Positions 27,694 to 37,868 are shown, counted from the stretch's first letter. The stretch is DNA of 64,000 bases from Pseudooceanicola sp. (GCA_002709085.1 PAPR01000043.1:49625-113624), one strand, 5' to 3'. Notes: generated from the sequence alone by a model not told the origin. Translations and numbers: made by a program.

Positions 27694-29085
27694 ATGGCTA
27701 AAGACTACATTGTAAAAGACATTTCCCTTGCCGCTTTTGGGCGCAAGGAGCTGGACATCGCGGAAACGGAAATGCCCGGCTTGATGGCGCTGCGCGAGGA
27801 ATATGGCGCGGGTAAACCGCTCAACGGCGCGCGCATTGTTGGCTCTCTCCACATGACGATCCAGACCGCGGTTCTGATCGAAACGCTGGTCGAACTGGGC
27901 GCGGATGTCCGTTGGGCCTCGTGCAACATCTTTTCCACGCAGGATCACGCGGCAGCCGCAATCGCCGAAGGCGGCACCCCTGTCTTTGCCGTGAAAGGTC
28001 AGACTCTGGTCGAGCACTGGGATTATCTTGACCGGTCCTTCATGTTCCCCGAGGGCGCGAACATGATCCTCGACGATGGTGGCGACGCGACGCTTTACGT
28101 CCTGCTCGGTGCGCGGGTCGAGGCGGGAGAGGATGACCTGATCGCCGTGCCCACCTCGGAAGAGGAAGAGGCGATCTTTGCCCAGATCAAGAAGCGGATG
28201 GCGGCCTCCCCCGGTTGGTTCACCAAGACCCGCGAGGCGATCAAGGGCGTGTCCGAGGAAACGACAACCGGTGTGCATCGCCTCTATGATCTGCACAAGA
28301 AAAACCAGCTTCCTTTCCCGGCGATCAACGTCAATGACTCGGTCACAAAGTCGAAATTTGACAATAAATACGGCTGCAAGGAAAGCCTTGTCGACGGTAT
28401 CCGCCGCGCCACCGATACGATGATGGCCGGCAAGGTCGCCGTAGTCTGCGGTTACGGCGACGTCGGCAAGGGGTCCGCCGCCTCGCTTTCTGGCGCGGGG
28501 GCCCGCGTCAAAGTCACTGAAATAGACCCGATTTGTGCGCTTCAGGCCGCGATGGACGGCTTCGAGGTGGTGACGCTGGAAGATGCGGTAAAAAGCGCGG
28601 ACATCTTCATCACCACCACCGGCAACAAGGATGTTATCCGCATCGAGCATATGCGCGAGATGAAGGACATGGCCATCGTCGGCAACATCGGACATTTCGA
28701 TAACGAGATTCAGGTCGCCAGCCTGAAAAACCACAAGTGGACGAACATAAAGGAACAGGTGGATATGATCGAAATGCCCTCGGGCAATCGCATCATTCTG
28801 CTCTCCGAGGGGCGTCTGCTGAACCTCGGGAACGCCACCGGGCACCCGTCCTTTGTGATGTCGGCATCTTTCACCAATCAGGTGCTGGCGCAGATTGAGC
28901 TTTGGACCAAGGGCGAGGATTACGCGCCCGGCGTCTACATTCTGCCCAAGCACCTGGACGAGAAGGTTGCGCGATTGCATCTGGATCGGATCGGGGTAAA
29001 GCTTTCGAAACTGGCGCAGGAGCAGGCTGATTACATCGGCGTCTCGACCGAAGGGCCGTTCAAGCCGGAACATTACAGATACTAG
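27694..29085 (+). CDS. ahcY: Adenosylhomocysteinase
   Basis: S-adenosylhomocysteine hydrolase, 463 aa, converts SAH to adenosine and homocysteine with bound NAD, completing the activated methyl cycle. Seen: [15 protein letters not shown] (substrate-domain start), [14 protein letters not shown], the NAD-binding [19 protein letters not shown] (about 256-274), and the C-terminal KPEHYRY with the conserved Lys and Tyr that reach the neighbouring subunit. The ATG at 27694 has GGGAG upstream and gives the usual [10 protein letters not shown] start. The downstream DUF922 gene follows after only 6 bases. Confidence 0.98.
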   Translation: MAKDYIVKDISLAAFGRKELDIAETEMPGLMALREEYGAGKPLNGARIVGSLHMTIQTAVLIETLVELGADVRWASCNIFSTQDHAAAAIAEGGTPVFAVKGQTLVEHWDYLDRSFMFPEGANMILDDGGDATLYVLLGARVEAGEDDLIAVPTSEEEEAIFAQIKKRMAASPGWFTKTREAIKGVSEETTTGVHRLYDLHKKNQLPFPAINVNDSVTKSKFDNKYGCKESLVDGIRRATDTMMAGKVAVVCGYGDVGKGSAASLSGAGARVKVTEIDPICALQAAMDGFEVVTLEDAVKSADIFITTTGNKDVIRIEHMREMKDMAIVGNIGHFDNEIQVASLKNHKWTNIKEQVDMIEMPSGNRIILLSEGRLLNLGNATGHPSFVMSASFTNQVLAQIELWTKGEDYAPGVYILPKHLDEKVARLHLDRIGVKLSKLAQEQADYIGVSTEGPFKPEHYRY

Positions 29086-29091
29086 GATCGC

Positions 29092-29571
29092 ATGCAGATA
29101 CGGTTAATATCGCTCGCTTCCGCCCTTTGCACCGCCGCGCTGATCCATCCAGCCGAGGCTGCGCCAAAGGTGACGAAGAAAGTGACTTATTACTCGGTCA
29201 AGGCGACAACCATTGACGGTCTGCGCGCGGAAATGGCGGCGCGCGGACCGAAGGGATACTGGGGCTACTCCGATTGGTATGTGCAATGGTCCGGATCCTG
29301 CAAACTCTCCGTCACCATCTCGATCACCTTACCCAAACACGCCCGCCCGGACACGATGCCAGCGGACGTGCGACGCAAGTTTGACCGCATGTTGGTGGCC
29401 TTGCGCGCACATGAGGAACAGCACGGCCAACACGCCGTGCTCGCCGCGCAAGAGATCGAGAGCGCCGGCTGTCGCAACGGCAATGCGATCCTTAAGACCT
29501 ACAATGATGCCGACGTGAGATATGACCGCCAGACAGATCACGGTCGCCGTCAGGGCGTCATTCTACGGTGA
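29092..29571 (+). CDS. DUF922 predicted secreted zinc-dependent protease
   Basis: A 159-aa DUF922 protein. Residues 1-23 form a signal peptide (cleavage after AEA), so it should be periplasmic. The HEEQH motif near residue 105 (RAHEEQHGQHA) matches the HExxH zinc site of predicted metallopeptidases in this family, with a second His-rich segment next to it. Two Cys (about 66 and 126) may form a disulfide. It starts 6 bases after ahcY and is probably on the same transcript; no functional link is known. Proteolytic activity is inferred only. Confidence 0.78.
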   Translation: MQIRLISLASALCTAALIHPAEAAPKVTKKVTYYSVKATTIDGLRAEMAARGPKGYWGYSDWYVQWSGSCKLSVTISITLPKHARPDTMPADVRRKFDRMLVALRAHEEQHGQHAVLAAQEIESAGCRNGNAILKTYNDADVRYDRQTDHGRRQGVILR

Positions 29572-29709
29572 TCATAAACGCTGCGTGGCACGGCGCAGGG
29601 CACCACCGCTGTCTTGATCCCGGCACTTTTTCCTTTACGCCTCAAGAATCGCCGCATTAGGCTCCTCCCATGGCTGCGCGTTTGGCAGCGGTAACCTAGG
29701 GGATAGGAT

Positions 29710-30051
29710 ATGGGCAAACGGGACGATCTGATCGCGAAATACGCTGAGGACCTGAAAGACAAATGCGGGATGACGCCGGACATGGATCTGCTCACCAAGG
29801 TGACGATCGGGTGCGGTCCGTCGATCTATAACGAGGACGCGTCAACTGTCGCCAGCAGTCAGGCAAGCGAGCTGGAGACCGTTAAGCAAAACTTTCTGAT
29901 AAAGAAACTCGGCTTGACGGATGGTCCGAACCTGATGTCCGGCATCGACAGCGTGATGGAAACCTATGGTAAATCCAACCGCAGCAAGTATCGCGCGGTC
30001 GTCTATTACCTGTTGGTCAAGCATTTCAACAAAGAAAGCGCCTACGCCTAA
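29710..30051 (+). CDS. DUF2853 family protein
   Basis: A 113-aa protein matching the small DUF2853 family, function unknown. It is soluble, mostly helical, with the family's KYAEDLKDKCG and CGPSIYNEDAS segments and a C-terminal KYRAVVYYLLVKHF helix. An upstream GGGGATAGGAT supports the ATG. It stands alone, 138 bases after the DUF922 gene, and converges on a DUF1761 gene. Confidence 0.8.
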   Translation: MGKRDDLIAKYAEDLKDKCGMTPDMDLLTKVTIGCGPSIYNEDASTVASSQASELETVKQNFLIKKLGLTDGPNLMSGIDSVMETYGKSNRSKYRAVVYYLLVKHFNKESAYA

Positions 30052-30109
30052 TTGATTGCGTGGGACATGACGAGGTCCGGCAACCCAGCGCCGTACCTTA
30101 TACATTTTG

Positions 30110-30520
30110 CTAGAACAGACCCAAAACCAGGCCAATAACGCCGGGTCCGAGGATCGAATAGCCGCCATCCAAGAGCGTTAGAGCCTTGGGGCGATTGGCA
30201 TATCCATAATTCATTGCGACCCAGGGCGTGATAAAGAACGCGCCGATTCCCAACCCGCTGACCAAACCCTCCATCGGGCCGACGATGGCGGCCATCTCAA
30301 AGATGTGGCGCATCATCCCGGCCACAAGGATCATGGCGAGCCCGGATATGGCGAACGGTATAGGTGACGCGCTGCCCTGCGGTTTACCGTGTTCGTCTGT
30401 CGGGATGCCCGCCGCTTTCATCCAGGGTTTGGAGAGCGCCATGTACCATACCGCCCCCATGGCAAAGCCTGCCAGCGCTGCGACCAATACTGCTACAATG
30501 CCCATTTGACCCCCCGTCAT
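30110..30520 (-). CDS. DUF1761 integral membrane protein
   Basis: A 136-aa DUF1761 membrane protein with four hydrophobic segments (about 7-28, 55-75, 84-104 and 118-136) and the family hallmark GFAMGAVWYMALSKPWMKA in the first helix and loop. Function unknown. Two starts are possible: ATG at 30520 with AGGAG very close by, or ATG at 30505 after GGGGGG, which would remove five residues and match homologues equally well. It is monocistronic. Confidence 0.8.
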   Translation of the reverse strand: MTGGQMGIVAVLVAALAGFAMGAVWYMALSKPWMKAAGIPTDEHGKPQGSASPIPFAISGLAMILVAGMMRHIFEMAAIVGPMEGLVSGLGIGAFFITPWVAMNYGYANRPKALTLLDGGYSILGPGVIGLVLGLF

Positions 30521-30628
30521 GCTCCTGATGATGGAAGTCTACGCATCTGAGTGCGAATTGTCCTAGTTATTAAAATGGCGACGGAGGGGGATATTTACCG
30601 CCTGGGGACGCCTCGAACCCTTGCGCGC

Positions 30629-31042
30629 CTAAAGACCGCCCATGCGACAGATAAGCTCCCACTCGTCATCCCGCACGGGCTGAACAGATAGACGGGAGTT
30701 GCGCACCAGTACCATCTCCGACAGGTCCGGCGTCGATTTGATCTGATCCAGCGTCACCGGCCGGGGGATCGTCTGCAATGCCCGAATATCGACGCACTCC
30801 CACCGGTCGTCATCGGTGCTGCTGTCGGGATGCGCCGTGGCACAAACCTCGACGATACCAACAATTTCCCGTGTCTTCTGACTGTGGTAAAAGAAACCGC
30901 GGTCGCCAAGGGCCATCTCGCGCATGACGTTGCGCGCCTGATAGTTGCGCACACCATCCCATTCTTCGCCACGCTCACCGCGCGCCACCTGCTGGTCCCA
31001 GGACCAGGTCTCGGGCTCAGACTTGAAGAGCCAGTAGCGCAT
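30629..31042 (-). CDS. EVE domain-containing protein
   Basis: A 137-aa EVE-domain protein (PUA-like fold, thymocyte nuclear protein 1 family). MRYWLFKSEPETWSWDQQ, WDGVRNYQARNVMREMALGD and RGFFYHSQ form the expected modified-base-binding pocket scaffold; EVE domains can bind modified nucleobases in DNA or RNA. The start overlaps the YciI stop by one base (TGATG), placing it last in a tsaD-gpsA-yciI-EVE run. A tRNA-modification enzyme at the head of the run makes an RNA-related role plausible, but this is inference. Confidence 0.88.
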   Translation of the reverse strand: MRYWLFKSEPETWSWDQQVARGERGEEWDGVRNYQARNVMREMALGDRGFFYHSQKTREIVGIVEVCATAHPDSSTDDDRWECVDIRALQTIPRPVTLDQIKSTPDLSEMVLVRNSRLSVQPVRDDEWELICRMGGL

Positions 31043-31314
31043 CAGCCGATGACCCTATTCCAGGGCTTTATCGTCACGTCGGAGAAAAGTCCGGCCTTGG
31101 CATAGGGGTCATCCGCCGCCCAGGCATCCGCGGCCGCACGGTCCGCCACGTCGAGGATAAGCAGCGATCCGCACATCTCTCCGTCCCCGTCCAGCAAGGC
31201 ACCCGCCTGCGCCACGACTCCGGTCTCTCTCACATAGGCCAGATGCGCGTCGCGGGTGGCTTTGCGGGTGTCCAGCGCGCCGGGTTTGTCGTTGGCCATA
31301 AGGGCAAAAAGCAT
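31042..31314 (-). CDS. YciI family protein
   Basis: A 90-aa YCII-domain protein, a ferredoxin-like fold dimer. The conserved His in RDAHLAYVRETG and Asp in ADDPYAKAGLF mark the putative active-site pocket of the family; members include dehydrochlorinases and many uncharacterised proteins. GGAGG in the tail of gpsA serves as its ribosome-binding site, and it starts 2 bases after the gpsA stop. Role unknown. Confidence 0.85.
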   Translation of the reverse strand: MLFALMANDKPGALDTRKATRDAHLAYVRETGVVAQAGALLDGDGEMCGSLLILDVADRAAADAWAADDPYAKAGLFSDVTIKPWNRVIG

Positions 31315-31316
31315 CT

Positions 31317-32273
31317 CTATTCCTCCTTAAGGGGACGGGACAGAAGCAGGGTCATTGCCTGTTCGACCTTGAGCGTCCCGTCTATCAGGCCAACGACAGC
31401 ATTGGTGATGGGCATGTCAAGGCTCATCGCGTCGGCGCGATCCCGTACTGCCTTTGCCGTTGCCGCGCCTTCGACCGTGATACCGGTGTCGAACTCGGCC
31501 CTTTCCCCGATGGACAGGCCATAGCGGTAGTTGCGCGACAGGCTTGATGTGCAGGTCAGGGCCAGATCGCCAAAACCCGAAAGGCCCGCCAGCGTTTCGG
31601 GGCGTGCGCCAAGCGCCAATGCCAGACGCAGCATTTCGGCGTAGCCGCGTGTCATCAGCGCAGCGCGTGCGCTATCCCCCAACCCGGCACCAATTGCTGC
31701 CCCGCAGGCGATGGCCATGACGTTTTTCAGCGCGCCGCCGATCTCGGCGCCGGGCAGATCCGTCGTACGATAGATCCTCACATTTGGCGTGGTCAGCTGG
31801 GCTTGCAGGTCCTCGCTCAGCGCCTCATCGGCGGTGGCGAGGGTCAGCGCGGTGGGCAGGCCACGCGCGATATCCTGGGCAAAGGAGGGCCCGGTGAGGA
31901 TCGCGACCGGGGTCGTAGGGCGCACATCGGCGATGACTTGGGACGGGCTGAGGCCGGTCGTTAGCTCTATCCCCTTGCAGCAGGCAATCAGAGGACGCGC
32001 GCCGAAGTCGGGCAGATCCAGCAGCGCCTGACGCAGCTTCTGCATCGGCACGGCCAGCAGCAGCGGACCGTCTGGCAGGGCATGCGCGTCGGCGGTGACG
32101 CTCAGACCTTTGGGAAAGGGCAGGCCGGGCAGGCGGGTAGTGTTTTCGCCTTCGATCCGCATGGTCGCGACCTGGGCCGTGTCACGCGCCCATAGCGTCA
32201 CCCTTGTGCCACCACGCGCCATGGAGATCGCGAGGGCGGTGCCGAACGCACCTGCGCCAATCACTCCAATCAT
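31317..32273 (-). CDS. gpsA: NAD(P)H-dependent glycerol-3-phosphate dehydrogenase
   Basis: GpsA, 318 aa, reduces dihydroxyacetone phosphate to sn-glycerol-3-phosphate for phospholipid synthesis. Rossmann loop [10 protein letters not shown] at 6-15, [41 protein letters not shown], and the catalytic Lys in [12 protein letters not shown] are all seen. The ATG overlaps the tsaD stop (ATGA). Length is normal. Confidence 0.97.
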   Translation of the reverse strand: MIGVIGAGAFGTALAISMARGGTRVTLWARDTAQVATMRIEGENTTRLPGLPFPKGLSVTADAHALPDGPLLLAVPMQKLRQALLDLPDFGARPLIACCKGIELTTGLSPSQVIADVRPTTPVAILTGPSFAQDIARGLPTALTLATADEALSEDLQAQLTTPNVRIYRTTDLPGAEIGGALKNVMAIACGAAIGAGLGDSARAALMTRGYAEMLRLALALGARPETLAGLSGFGDLALTCTSSLSRNYRYGLSIGERAEFDTGITVEGAATAKAVRDRADAMSLDMPITNAVVGLIDGTLKVEQAMTLLLSRPLKEE

Positions 32274-33361
32274 GCTTTTGGTCCTTTCTTGCCGCTGCCC
32301 AGCATTCCCGCTTGCGTTGCGTCCAGCGGCCAGCGTGGTCGGGCGGCCAGTGTCATGTCATCCTCGAAACCGCCGGCGAAACGCTCCAGCCCCGCGTAGG
32401 CAATCATCGCCCCGTTATCGGTACAAAGCGCAAGAGGCGGCGCCACAAAGCCAATCCCCAATTCGGCGCAAAGCGTCTCTAACCCGCCGCGTATGGCCTG
32501 ATTGGCGGCCACTCCGCCGGCGACGGCGAGGCAGGGATGCTCGGGCCGCTCTTTCATATATTGAACTAGCGCGCGCCGGGTTTTTTCCACAAGTACATCA
32601 ACAATTGCCGCCTGAAATCCCGCGCAGAGATCGCGGCGGTCATCGGCGCGCAGGCGGTTGCCCTCCATGACTTGATCGCGAGTACGCAGCAGCGCGGTCT
32701 TCAACCCTGAAAACGACATGTCGCATCCGTCCCGGTCCAGCAAAGGCCGGGGAAAGCGGAATCGCCCGGCATCCCCCTGCCGCGCCTCGGCCTCGACCGC
32801 AGGGCCACCGGGCTGCGGCAAAGCCAACAGGCGGGCGGTCTTGTCAAAGGCCTCGCCGGGGGCATCGTCGATGGTACCGCCGAGCCGCCTGAACGCATCC
32901 GCGCCGCGCACCAGCAGGTATTGGCAATGCCCGCCTGAGACCAGCAGCATCAGGTACGGATATTGGACCCCATCAGTCAGTCGCGGCGTCAGCGCATGCC
33001 CCGCCAGATGGTTAACTCCGATCAGGGGAAGGCCGGTGCCAAAGGCGATCCCCTTGGCGCACATCACGCCCGCCATCACCCCTCCGATCAGACCGGGACC
33101 GGCCGTTACCGCCACGCCGTCCAGATCGCCAAGGGTGAGGCCCGCGCGGTCCAGCGCCTGCCGCACGACAACGTCCATCCGTTCGGCATGCGCGCGTGCG
33201 GCGATTTCAGGAACGACACCGCCAAACGAGGCATGCAGACTCGACTGGCCTTCGACGACCGAGGACAGCACGTCCGCCTCTCTGGGATAGCCGCGAACAA
33301 CCGCCGCGGCAGTGTCATCGCACGAGCTTTCAAGCCCGAGTAAAGTGTAGCTGCGCGCCAT
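32270..33361 (-). CDS. tsaD: tRNA N6-adenosine threonylcarbamoyltransferase TsaD
   Basis: TsaD (Gcp), 363 aa, transfers the threonylcarbamoyl group to A37 of tRNA. N-terminal [12 protein letters not shown], the metal-binding HxxxH His118 and His122 in [10 protein letters not shown], the ASKHA segment [13 protein letters not shown] and the C-terminal Asp in [12 protein letters not shown] are present. The ATG at 33361 gives the standard N-terminus ([13 protein letters not shown]); the ribosome-binding site (GGCAGG) is weak. It is divergent from hemD across 72 bases and heads the gpsA-yciI-EVE run. Confidence 0.97.
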   Translation of the reverse strand: MARSYTLLGLESSCDDTAAAVVRGYPREADVLSSVVEGQSSLHASFGGVVPEIAARAHAERMDVVVRQALDRAGLTLGDLDGVAVTAGPGLIGGVMAGVMCAKGIAFGTGLPLIGVNHLAGHALTPRLTDGVQYPYLMLLVSGGHCQYLLVRGADAFRRLGGTIDDAPGEAFDKTARLLALPQPGGPAVEAEARQGDAGRFRFPRPLLDRDGCDMSFSGLKTALLRTRDQVMEGNRLRADDRRDLCAGFQAAIVDVLVEKTRRALVQYMKERPEHPCLAVAGGVAANQAIRGGLETLCAELGIGFVAPPLALCTDNGAMIAYAGLERFAGGFEDDMTLAARPRWPLDATQAGMLGSGKKGPKA

Positions 33362-33433
33362 CTGCCTGCCGATTGCATGATCGATCACACGCAGGTAACA
33401 CCGCAAAGACACTGAAACAATGGTGAGGCCCGG

Positions 33434-34147
33434 ATGCGACCGTCGATCCTTCTGACCCGGCCCGCAGCAGAAAGCGAGGCGACCGGCAGGGCGCTGGCTA
33501 AGATCACGGGCCTCCCGGTGATCGAAAGCCCCCTGATGCAGGTCCGGTCAGCGGCGAACCTGCCGGATCTGACCGATATCGCCCAACTGATTCTGACCTC
33601 TCGCAACGGTGTCCAGACCTACGCCGCGCTTTCCGGCCCACCGCGTTCCGCTTTCTGCGTCGGCGAGGCGACAGCAGAGGATGCCCGTGCCATCGGGTTG
33701 GACGCCTGTGCCATGGGGGGCGACGCAGCCACCATGGTCCCGCGGATCATCGAGGCCGCGCCGAGCGGGACGCTCATGCATCTTCGGGGCGAGCATAGCA
33801 GCGGCAATATCGCCCAAAGGCTGACTGAAGCCGGGATCCCGACAAGCGAAGCGGTGATTTATCATCAGGATCTGCTAGATCTGACCGCCGAAGCGCAGGC
33901 CGTTTTAGCCGCGCGTACCCCATTGATTTTGCCTCTCTATTCGCCTCGGACGGCTGCGCGATTCGCAGAATTGGCCCGTCCTCGGGCACCGCTGTACCTT
34001 GTCGCGATAAGCCGCGCAGTTGAACGTGCATTTGGCGACCTACCTACTAGAGACCGGATGATTGCCGATGCACCGGATGCCCCGTCGATGATCCGGGCCG
34101 TCGTTGCGACCTTGCGACGGCTTGAGGGCATGGGACGGCCAGACTAA
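33434..34147 (+). CDS. hemD: Uroporphyrinogen-III synthase
   Basis: HemD, 237 aa, closes and inverts ring D of hydroxymethylbilane to give uroporphyrinogen III. The sequence shows the loosely conserved family features: an opening [48 protein letters not shown], and the [15 protein letters not shown] segment. Sequence conservation in HemD is low, but the position directly before a mitofilin-like and a HemY-like gene is the standard alphaproteobacterial arrangement. Confidence 0.9.
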   Translation: MRPSILLTRPAAESEATGRALAKITGLPVIESPLMQVRSAANLPDLTDIAQLILTSRNGVQTYAALSGPPRSAFCVGEATAEDARAIGLDACAMGGDAATMVPRIIEAAPSGTLMHLRGEHSSGNIAQRLTEAGIPTSEAVIYHQDLLDLTAEAQAVLAARTPLILPLYSPRTAARFAELARPRAPLYLVAISRAVERAFGDLPTRDRMIADAPDAPSMIRAVVATLRRLEGMGRPD

Positions 34148-34193
34148 GCTGGCTTTGCGTATCGGCAAAGTAGGGATTCGAAAGGACTATTTC

Positions 34194-35591
34194 GTGGCGA
34201 GCAGGAAGAAACCACAACGACCCTCCAACGACCCGCTCGCGGCAGAGGGCGGCGGCAAGGCCGAGGACGGGGCGAGGAATGCATCGGCATCCGAAGAGAC
34301 CGGAACGGATCAAGCGGCGTCCGAGCAAATCGCTGCAGACGAGGCCGGTCTCGATCCCACGATGATTGCGCCGGACGATGCGTCCGACAAAAGCGGTAGG
34401 CCCGAGGCAGGGTCCGACGATGCTATGGTCGCTTCGGGGGATCACAGCGCAAAGCTTCGCCCGGCCGAAACCTTTAGCCATTCGCCCTATGATCACGCCC
34501 CTTCGGGGGTCGAACCGACCGCTTCCGCCATGTCGCCACCCGAAGAAAGCGAGCCACCCGATTTAACGACGCCAGCGATTGGCGCCCCGGATGACGGTGG
34601 CGCATCATCCCAGCCTGTCTCCCGCGATGTGGTGGTCGAGCGGCGCGGCGGTTTCGTTCCGCTGGTCCTGGGCGGCATCGTCGCCGCCGGGATCGGGTTC
34701 GGGGCGGCCTATGCCCTGAACGGGGAGATTCCCGGTTTCAATGCGTCGAATGACAATGCCGAACGCTTCGAGGCGCAGGATCAGGCGATTGCCGATCTCA
34801 AGGCCTCCATTCCTGCCGCCGCCGACCTCGCCCCGCTGGAAAGCAGCGTCGAGGCCAATGCTCAGGGGATCGCAGAGCTAAATTCCCAATTCGAGACCCG
34901 GCTGACCGAGGTGAACACGCGGCTCGACGAGATGACCGCCCGTATGGTCGAACTAGAGAAGGCTCCGGTCCGCGAAACTGTCTCTCAATCTGCGATTGAG
35001 GCCTATGAGACTGAGCTGGACCGCCTTCGTGCCGCGATGCAGACGCAACGCGAAGAAGTCGAAGGCATGGTCAACCAGGCACAACAGTTGAAGGCCGAGG
35101 CCAGCGAACAGACCGCAGACACCCAGGCCCGTGCCGCGCTTGTGACCATCCTCTCCGCGCTCGACAGCGGCGCCAGCTACGCTGAACCCCTCGAAGAGCT
35201 GGAGGCCTCGGGTCAAACGGTGCCGGAGGCTCTGCAAGAAAACGTCGAGGGCGTCGCCACACTGGCCGATCTGCGCAAGGATTTCCCGACCGCTGCCCGT
35301 CAGGCGATTGCCGTGACACGGGGCAGCGGCAACTCCTCGGTCGGGGATTTCTTCAAGACGCAGCTTGGCATCCGGTCGTTGGCCCCAAAGGAGGGCAACG
35401 ATCCCGACGCGATCCTGTCGCGTGCCGAGGCTGCGCTGGCCGATGGTGATCTGTCCGGAACACTGACCGAGATCGAGGCCCTGCCGCCTTCGGCCAAGGC
35501 CGAACTCTCTGACTGGGTGAGCGACGCCCGAACCCGCCTGACCACCGTCGAGGCCGCGAATGGCCTGATGGCCGAACTGAATACGAATTAA
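34194..35591 (+). CDS. Mitofilin-like (COG4223) membrane protein
   Basis: A 465-aa protein related to bacterial mitofilin/Mic60-like proteins. A long, acidic, low-complexity N-terminal region (1-150) leads to a single membrane helix (about 154-175, FVPLVLGGIVAAGIGFGAAY), a coiled-coil periplasmic region (about 190-320) and a C-terminal mitofilin-type helical domain. Alphaproteobacterial homologues are implicated in intracytoplasmic membrane shaping. A GTG start at 34194 with AAAGGA upstream is chosen; earlier in-frame sequence overlaps hemD. The HemY-like gene follows after 12 bases. Confidence 0.82.
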   Translation: MASRKKPQRPSNDPLAAEGGGKAEDGARNASASEETGTDQAASEQIAADEAGLDPTMIAPDDASDKSGRPEAGSDDAMVASGDHSAKLRPAETFSHSPYDHAPSGVEPTASAMSPPEESEPPDLTTPAIGAPDDGGASSQPVSRDVVVERRGGFVPLVLGGIVAAGIGFGAAYALNGEIPGFNASNDNAERFEAQDQAIADLKASIPAAADLAPLESSVEANAQGIAELNSQFETRLTEVNTRLDEMTARMVELEKAPVRETVSQSAIEAYETELDRLRAAMQTQREEVEGMVNQAQQLKAEASEQTADTQARAALVTILSALDSGASYAEPLEELEASGQTVPEALQENVEGVATLADLRKDFPTAARQAIAVTRGSGNSSVGDFFKTQLGIRSLAPKEGNDPDAILSRAEAALADGDLSGTLTEIEALPPSAKAELSDWVSDARTRLTTVEAANGLMAELNTN

Positions 35592-35603
35592 GGAACGCCG
35601 CCG

Positions 35604-37106
35604 ATGCTCTGGTCTCTCATCAAGATAGTTGTCTTTGTCGCGTTGGTGGCTGCCGCGACCCTCGGCGCGAGTTACTTGCTCGACATGCAGGGCGGCGTCC
35701 TGATCGCCATGGGCGGGATCGAAATAAACCTCACCCCGCTCAAGGCCGTGATCGCGGCCGTGGTGTTGGTACTCGCCGTCTGGCTGTTTCTCAAGCTGTT
35801 CGGCCTGCTGATCGCCTTGCTGCATTTCATCAACGGTGATGAAACCGCGCTGAGCCGGTATTTCGACCGGAACCGCGAACGCAAAGGGTTTGATGCCCTG
35901 AGCGAGGGAATGATGGCCCTCGCCTCTGGCGAAGGGCGCAAGGCGATGTCCAAGGCGGCCAAGGCTGAACGCTACCTTGATCGCCCCGAATTGACGACCT
36001 TGCTGACGGCCCAGGCCGCCGAACAGGTCGGTGACCGGGCCAAGGCAGAAGAGGCCTACAAAAAGCTGGTGACAACCGATCGCACCCGCTTTGTCGGGGT
36101 GCGCGGGCTGATGCATCAAAAACTGCTCGACGGCGATACCGATACAGCGCTGGCCTTGGCGGAAAAGGCGTTTGGCCTGAAACCGGGCCATGAAGAGGTG
36201 CAGGACACACTCCTACGCCTTCAGGCGCAAAAATCGGATTGGAAGGGCGCGCGTTCTACCCTGAAAGCCAAATTGCGCCACGGAACCCTGCCCCGCGACG
36301 TACATCGCCGCCGCGATGCGGTGCTCGCCCTGTCCGAGGCCAAGGGCGCCTATCTCGAAGACGCCGGCAGCGAATCCGGTGACGCCGCGATTGAGGCGAA
36401 CAAGATGTCGCCCGATCTCATTCCAGCCGCTGTCATGGCCGCCGAAACCTATGTCGCGCGCAACCAGAAGCGACAGGCGACGAAGGTCCTCAAGAAGGCA
36501 TGGGAAACCTCGCCGCATCCGGACCTCGCCGCCGCCTATGCTCAGATTGAGCCTGATGAGAGCCCGAAAGAACGGCTGAAACGGTTCTCCGCGCTGGTCA
36601 AACCGGTTCCGACCCATCGTGAATCCCGCCTGCTGATGGCGGAGTTGAACATCGCGGCCGAGGATTTCCCCGAGGCGCGCCGCGCGATTGGCAACCTCAC
36701 CCAGGAAAGCCCGGACGCCCGCACGCTGACCATTATGGCGGCCATTGAACGCGGCGAAGGCGCGCCTGACGCCATCGTCAAGGGCTGGTTGGCCCGCGCC
36801 GTGACAGCGCCGCGCGGCCCGCAGTGGACCTGCGAGAATTGCCACAACATTCAGGCCAACTGGACCCCGATCTGCAATAATTGCGCGGCCTTCGACACCC
36901 TGGAATGGACCACTGCACCGGTGGAGGAGTATCAAAGCCAGGTCGGCACATCCATGCTCCCCCTCATCGTGGGCGAGATTGAGGATAACACCCGGACACC
37001 CGCGACAGTGGACTCGCCTCCGGTTGAACCCGAAGAGGCCGAAATCCTCCCCACCGACGGGTTGGACACGGCGCCAAAGGCGGAGTCCGAAAGGGCCGAG
37101 AAATAG
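35604..37106 (+). CDS. HemY N-terminal domain TPR protein with C-terminal metal ribbon
   Basis: A 500-aa inner-membrane protein. Two membrane helices (about 2-24 and 44-67) belong to the HemY N-terminal domain; TPR-like helical repeats cover about 100-390. The C-terminal part has CENC (WTCENCHNIQ) and CNNC (PICNNCAAFDTLEW), a rubredoxin/zinc-ribbon-like four-Cys site near residue 410-430, recalling the TPR-plus-rubredoxin layout of LapB. This is not the protoporphyrinogen oxidase also named HemY. It forms an operon with hemD and the mitofilin-like gene; function unknown. Confidence 0.82.
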   Translation: MLWSLIKIVVFVALVAAATLGASYLLDMQGGVLIAMGGIEINLTPLKAVIAAVVLVLAVWLFLKLFGLLIALLHFINGDETALSRYFDRNRERKGFDALSEGMMALASGEGRKAMSKAAKAERYLDRPELTTLLTAQAAEQVGDRAKAEEAYKKLVTTDRTRFVGVRGLMHQKLLDGDTDTALALAEKAFGLKPGHEEVQDTLLRLQAQKSDWKGARSTLKAKLRHGTLPRDVHRRRDAVLALSEAKGAYLEDAGSESGDAAIEANKMSPDLIPAAVMAAETYVARNQKRQATKVLKKAWETSPHPDLAAAYAQIEPDESPKERLKRFSALVKPVPTHRESRLLMAELNIAAEDFPEARRAIGNLTQESPDARTLTIMAAIERGEGAPDAIVKGWLARAVTAPRGPQWTCENCHNIQANWTPICNNCAAFDTLEWTTAPVEEYQSQVGTSMLPLIVGEIEDNTRTPATVDSPPVEPEEAEILPTDGLDTAPKAESERAEK

Positions 37107-37118
37107 AGTTTGCTTGGG

Positions 37119-37145
37119 ACCGGCGGGTTGTCACAGACCCACCGG
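37119..37145 (+). terminator. Hairpin after the HemY-like gene (possible terminator)
   Basis: ACCGG-C-GGGT (37119-37128) can pair with ACCC-A-CCGGT (37137-37146), one mismatch, loop of about 8 bases, 13 bases after the stop. No T-run follows, so it is at best a weak or Rho-assisted terminator. Confidence 0.35.
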
Positions 37146-37199
37146 TGCCGGGCGTCGCGGCAGCCTTGTCGGAAAATCACATTGTCCCTGACGCTGTAC

Positions 37200-37778
37200 T
37201 TAACGAAGTGGCGACAGGCTCAGCGGGCGAAGCAGCTCGTGCCACACTGCATTCTCCGTGTCGGCGATTAGTGCGTCGGGCGTACCGGCTGACAGCGTGA
37301 CGTAGCGGCCGGGTGAATGGCCGCTGGCCACGCGAAACTGTGCGAGGGTAGTGCCGCTGACCTGCGGGTCGTCGGAAAAGGTCAGCCCTTGCAGATCAGG
37401 GCTGAACATGGGCGATGCGCTGGCTTGATTTTCATGTACGGACTTGCGCGCGGCGATCACGGCGTCAAAGGTTTCCGACGATTGGACCAGCTGCATGATC
37501 CGGTTCGATTGTGCGACCACATTCACGAATGCCTCGGGAATAAATTTGCTGACCCAGTCCTGCTCAGCCGACAATCCGGCGCGGCAGGCGTCACGCTCCT
37601 CAAAGCTCTCGTAGATCCACAGGTGTTCGATCCTGTTGAGCGTCCCGCTCTCCACCATCCAATATCCGCCCATTGGCAGGTGGCGCGAAACCAGCGCGAC
37701 GCCGAACGTGCGAAAAAACTCCAGATAAACTGGGGCTTTGCCTGGTTTCAGATCGTATGTCCGAAGCTCGAATAACAC
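37200..37778 (-). CDS. NIPSNAP family protein
   Basis: A 192-aa NIPSNAP-domain protein with a ferredoxin-like fold in two halves: LFELRTYDLKPGKAPVYLEFF (1-22) and WMVESGTLNRIEHLWIYESFEERDACRAGL. Bacterial NIPSNAP proteins often sit in catabolic clusters, with no established activity. The start is GTG with AGGAGGA 6 bases upstream. It lies 90 bases downstream of the AraC-type regulator on the same strand and may belong to the cluster it controls. Confidence 0.82.
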   Translation of the reverse strand: MLFELRTYDLKPGKAPVYLEFFRTFGVALVSRHLPMGGYWMVESGTLNRIEHLWIYESFEERDACRAGLSAEQDWVSKFIPEAFVNVVAQSNRIMQLVQSSETFDAVIAARKSVHENQASASPMFSPDLQGLTFSDDPQVSGTTLAQFRVASGHSPGRYVTLSAGTPDALIADTENAVWHELLRPLSLSPLR

Positions 37779-37868
37779 GCTTGGTCCTCCTGCGGTGACG
37801 TCTCGGCAAACTGCAAACTGACATTACTTACCGAAATGGATGATTGAGACTTTGTGTTGCACGATTCG

